From Heterodera schachtii (lineage: Eukaryota; Nematoda; Chromadorea; Rhabditida; Heteroderidae), in NCBI GenBank assembly GCA_023374025.1, contig SIJG01000029.1, forward strand, positions 1,034,342-1,098,341: 64,000 bases of DNA, given 5' to 3'. This document shows, one piece after another, positions 60,694-64,000 of the stretch (the stretch's first letter is position 1; every line of letters starts with the position of its first letter). Position numbers and translations under genes: made by a program. The notes beneath the pieces were generated by a model that searched no databases, was not told the origin of the DNA, and worked only from the letters and a program-made list of their open reading frames with translations.

Positions 60694-62065
60694 CAGTGGA
60701 ACAGAAAGAGGAATAGAAAGGAAGGAATAGAGGAAGAGTAACAGTAACAGAAAGTGGAAGAGGAACAGAAAGAGGAACAGAAAGTGTAAGAGGAAGAGAA
60801 AGGGGAAGAGAAGATTAGATAACATAAGCTGAAGAGGAATAAAGTGGAAAGAGAAATAGGAACAGAAAGAGGAAGAGAGAGGAACAGGAAGTGAAAGAGA
60901 AGAGGAACAGAAAGAGGAAAAGAGAAAGGGGATGAGGGACAGAAGGGTAAGAGAAAGGAGAAAAGAGGGTGGATGAGGGACAAGAGTGGAAGAGGAAGAG
61001 AAAGGGGAAAAGGGGATGAGGGACAGAAGGGTAAGAGAAAGGAGAAAAGAGGAAGCGGATGAGGGGCAAGAGTGGAAGAGGAAGAGAAAGGGGATGAGCG
61101 ACAGAGGGTAAGAGAAAGGAGAAAAGAGGAAGTGGATGAGGGACAAGAGTGGAAGAGGAAGAGAATGGGGGATGAGGGACAGAAGGGTAAGAGAAAGGAG
61201 AAAAGAGGAAGCGGATGAGGGGCAAGAGTGGAAGAGGAAGAGAAAGGGGATGAGCGACAGAAGGGTAAGAGAAGGGAGAAAAGAGGAAGTGGATGAGGGA
61301 CAAGAGTGGAAGAGGAAGAGAAAGGGGAAAAGAGAAAGGGGATGAGGGACAGAAGTGTAAGAGAAAGGAGAAAAGAGGAAGTGGATGAGGGGCAAGAGTG
61401 GAAGAGGAAGAGAAAGGGGAAAAGAGAAAGAGAAAGGAGCTGAGGGACAGAGGAAGTGGATGAGGGACAAGAGTGGAAGAGGAAGAGAAAGGGGATGAGC
61501 GACAGAAGGGTAAGAGAAAGGAGAAAAAAGGAAGCGGATGAGGGGCAAGAGTGGAAGAGGAAGAGAAAGGGGAAAAGAGAAAGGAGATGAGGGACAGAGG
61601 AAGTTGATGAGGGACAAGAGTGGAAGAGGAAGAGAAAGGGGATGAGCGACTGAAGGGTAAGAGAAGGGAGAAAAGAGGAAGTGGATGAGGGACAAGAGTG
61701 GAAGAGGAAGAGAATGGGGATGAGGGACAGAAGGGTAAGAGAAAGGAGAAAAGAGGAAGCGGATGAGGGGCAAGAGTGGAAGAGGAAGAGAAAGGGGATG
61801 AGCGACAGAAGGGTAAGAGAAGGGAGAAAAGAGGAAGTGGATGAGGGACAAGAGTGGAAGAGGAAGAGAAAGGGGAAAAGAGAAAGGGGATGAGGGACAG
61901 AAGTGTAAGAGAAAGGAGAAAAGAGGAAGTGGATGAGGGGCAAGAGTGGAAGAGGAAGAGAAAGGGGAAAAGAGGAAGTGGATGAGGGGCAAGAGTGGAA
62001 GCCTTCCTCTTTCTGTTCTTTTTTCTTTTCCTCTTTCTAATTTGTTTTTCTCAACTGTTCCACTG
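60694..62065. repeat. 1.37-kb purine-only minisatellite bounded by inverted CAGTGGAACAG
   Basis: From 60,694 to about 62,000 the + strand is almost entirely A and G, built of variants of GATGAGGGACAGAAGGGTAA, GAGAAAAGAGGAAGTGGATG and CAAGAGTGGAAGAGGAAGAG. A higher-order unit recurs about 545 bp apart (61,136-61,345 and 61,681-61,893). The left end begins CAGTGGAACAGAAAGAGGAA; the right end is pyrimidine-rich and finishes CTGTTCCACTG (62055-62065), its inverted complement. The whole therefore has the form of a terminal-inverted-repeat element filled with a minisatellite. Long - strand frames across it are composition artefacts. Confidence 0.85.
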
Positions 62066-62274
62066 ATGAGACAGAAGGGTCGCGCGGTTTTAAAAAAAAT
62101 TTATGGATCATAGGAAGGGTCTGTCTGGCCGACAGGCGAGCCGGATAAATTTTTTAAATTGTTTTAAATTTGTTAAGTTTTTACAAAAAATGTTAATTTT
62201 GTGCATTTGCATTTCAAAAAAAAAGATAAAAACAATAAACGTAATAATTTAAAAGTAATAAAAGAAGGAAGACA

Positions 62275-62366
62275 CCCAGAATTAATGGGATTTTAACCCT
62301 CGACAGCACAACACCAAAGGAAGGCACATTAGCCACTTGACTAACGGATGGCTTGACTCTTATTTC
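62275..62366 (-). ncRNA. tRNA-like fragment (degenerate, probably SINE head or tRNA pseudogene)
   Basis: On the - strand, AGTCAAGTGGCTAATGTGCC resembles an A-box region and GAGGGTTAAAATCCC a decayed B box, with spacing like that of a tRNA. It is related to the fragment at 63,101-63,178. Confidence 0.35.
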
Positions 62367-63100
62367 AAAAAATATTTTTTTAAAAATCAATTCCCAAGTT
62401 TTTTCAATAAAATTCAGTTTTTTTTTGCAAAATAGATTGTAGCGCTAAGAAAACGGATTAAAAATATGAAAAATCTTATTACCGTAAAACACAGGGCCCA
62501 ATTGAAAAGTTTCAAAATCAACATTTTTGCGGCATGCTTTTTCCAAAAAACTTTTGAGAAACAGGGGGTCCGGCGGTGCCGACAGGCTCCGCCAGGAACA
62601 ATTTTCAAAATTAGATGTAATATGTTACAAGATTTACTTTTCCTTTCTTTTTGGCAAAAATCCCGACCAAAAGTGCTTGTCTCAGAAGTGATTAGGGGGA
62701 TATATTATTCTTATAGCGGGAACCAATAAGTAATAGAGACTGACTGAACAATGCAAGGGAAGCACTCTTTTATGCTAGTGGCAGAGGTGAGGTCAAAGTG
62801 TATACTGAGTGGGCATAATTACATACACAACATTATAGAATAAAGAGGAAAAGTGAAACGCAATCGATTTTATAACTGACATTCCTTCATTCAAATTAAT
62901 AACTCTTGCTATTTTTTGATTATAAATTTAATTAGAAAGAAAAAAAATAAAATTTTTAGCTATTTTGCTTTTGTTGTTTATTTAAAAAAAAATTTATTTT
63001 ATAAAAACAGAAAAAAAATAAATTAAAAAATTTAATTATATAAAAACATTTAAAAAACAAAAGAGTTGAATAAAGTTAATTAAATCATGGATAGAAAATA

Positions 63101-63178
63101 CTCAGTAGTAGTGGGACTCGAACCCCAGACACCACACAACAAAAGGCAGGCACACTAACCACTTGACCACCGAGCCGC
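63101..63178 (-). tRNA. tRNA-like sequence with good A and B boxes, anticodon arm unclear
   Basis: On the - strand it starts GCGGCTCGGTGGTCAAGTGG. TGGTCAAGTGG (63169-63159) fits the A box and GGTTCGAGTCC (63124-63114) the B box; a T-arm GGGGTTCGAGTCCC can form. The anticodon stem does not pair convincingly and no acceptor stem is evident, so a tRNA pseudogene or tRNA-derived SINE head is more likely than a functional tRNA. Confidence 0.35.
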
Positions 63179-63597
63179 TTGTCACAATCCCTTTTAATTC
63201 CCTTTTCCCTCACTCTCTTTTTTGGCAAAAATCCCGACCAAAAGTGCTTGTCCTCCCTTTTTTGGGCACTTCCCGGACCCGGACCAAAACAACCCTGGTA
63301 TCATTCGAAAGCCAAGAGTTTGTAGATCATGCGAAATTATTTTGATTTTTGGTTTGACCCATTTTAAGACATGCAAAAAGCCTTCAAAAATGAGACAACC
63401 AAAAAAAGTCCGTTTTTGGGCCAGTTTTTCGAATGTAGTTCGAACAGTTCTAAACCGATCGACTTCGCATTATTTTTCCCTTATAGCCCTTGAAAAACTG
63501 CGTCGATTGACCCCACTCCCGATCCGTAACATGCGCTAGAAAGCCATAAATTAGTTTTTAAGCTTGGATCTTGGGTATAAACTTCTTATATAGGGAA

Positions 63598-64000
63598 CTG
63601 ACAAAGTTTGACGAAAGCATGTTAAAGCAAAGTTCACAGGTGTTCATACGAGGAATGTTATAATTAGAGACGCATACAAGCCGTTTAGAACAGACACACG
63701 GTGGATGCCTCGGTATTAATAGTGGTAAATTTGGATGTGATAATTCGCTAATTTTTAATATTAAAAGCAACTGACAAAGTTTGACGAAAGCATGTTAAAG
63801 CAGAGTTCACAGGTGTTCATACGAGGAATGTTATAATTAGAGACGCATACAAGCCGTTTAGAACAGACACACGGTGGATGCCTCGGTATTAATAGTGGTA
63901 AATTTGGATGTGATAATTCGCTAATTTTTAATATTAAAAGCAACTGACAAAGTTTGACGAAAGCATGTTAAAGCAGAGTTCACAGGTGTTCATACGAGGA
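63598..64000. repeat. Second block of the 172-173 bp satellite, running off the window
   Basis: Starts inside a monomer at CTGACAAAGTTTGACG. TGCCTCGG landmarks lie at 63706 and 63879 (173 bp apart). Sequence is nearly identical to the block at 59,888-60,693, from which it is separated by the purine element and the AT-rich region. Confidence 0.95.

Larger units (their letters stand above)
62066..63597. other. AT-rich repetitive region between the satellite blocks
   Basis: No protein gene. Holds two tRNA-like fragments (described separately) and a 34-bp exact direct repeat at 62648-62681 and 63219-63252 (starts TTTTTGGCAAAAATCCCGAC). Very AT-rich at 62,880-63,080. Confidence 0.6.

Noticed and set aside
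60633..61992. Two - strand open frames of about 436 codons, Ser/Pro/Leu/Phe-rich
   Set aside because: They lie on the pyrimidine strand of the purine minisatellite, where stop codons cannot occur except by chance. More than one frame is open at once and the sequence is tandemly repeated.
59888..64000. Possible CRISPR-like regularly spaced repeats
   Set aside because: Whole monomers are repeated head to tail without unique spacers; this is satellite DNA in a eukaryote.

Overview
The window is nuclear DNA of a nematode. The evidence is intron-split genes with mostly short GT-AG introns, a canonical trans-splice-type acceptor just before one start codon, and proteins of familiar metazoan families with nematode-style gene packing. 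Base composition, occasional GC-AG introns, MITEs and satellites would suit a tylenchid (cyst-nematode-like) worm, but that assignment is inference only. There are no bacterial operons, phage or CRISPR features.

Left part (1-25,350), single copy. A long + strand gene for an MPRIP/outspread-type protein (two PH domains, long coiled coil) runs from about 1,980 to 11,882. It converges on a - strand npl-4 (NPLOC4) gene at 12,607-15,197. npl-4 is divergent, across about 270 bp, from a + strand ankfy1 (Rabankyrin-5) gene at 15,465-21,553, which reads as 21 exons and 1,162 codons. A TTAA-flanked MITE (22,073-22,534) follows, then a - strand LC8 dynein light chain gene (23,039-24,166; 89 aa).

Middle part (25,351-58,006) is a direct duplication of a segment of about 16 kb: copy A 25,351-41,441 and copy B 41,734-58,006, separated by about 290 bp. 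Each copy carries, in order: a - strand gene with an acidic exon and a Q/S-rich last exon; a - strand DMAP1-binding-domain (DIP2-like N-terminus) gene; a + strand small secreted protein; a + strand RING-finger/coiled-coil gene; a stomatin-family gene; a 440-450 bp MITE; a nucleoside-diphosphate-kinase-like gene; and a KMT2C/D (SET-16/trr)-like gene fragment with an extended PHD. Copy B is the better-preserved one: its stomatin (294 aa), NDPK (206 aa) and secreted protein (143 aa) read without error. Copy A is about 180 bp shorter, with many one-base indels, and both its edges cut through genes. At two places copy A is in frame where copy B is not, so residual long-read consensus error or a false (haplotype) duplication must be considered beside a true tandem duplication.

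Right part (58,007-64,000). The KMT2-like gene continues only in copy B with FYRN and FYRC and then jumps to a post-SET exon, without the catalytic SET core. After a - strand orphan C-terminal exon pair, the sequence becomes repetitive: 172-173 bp satellite monomers, a 1.37-kb almost pure-purine minisatellite bounded by inverted repeats, tRNA-like fragments, and a second block of the same satellite running off the end.
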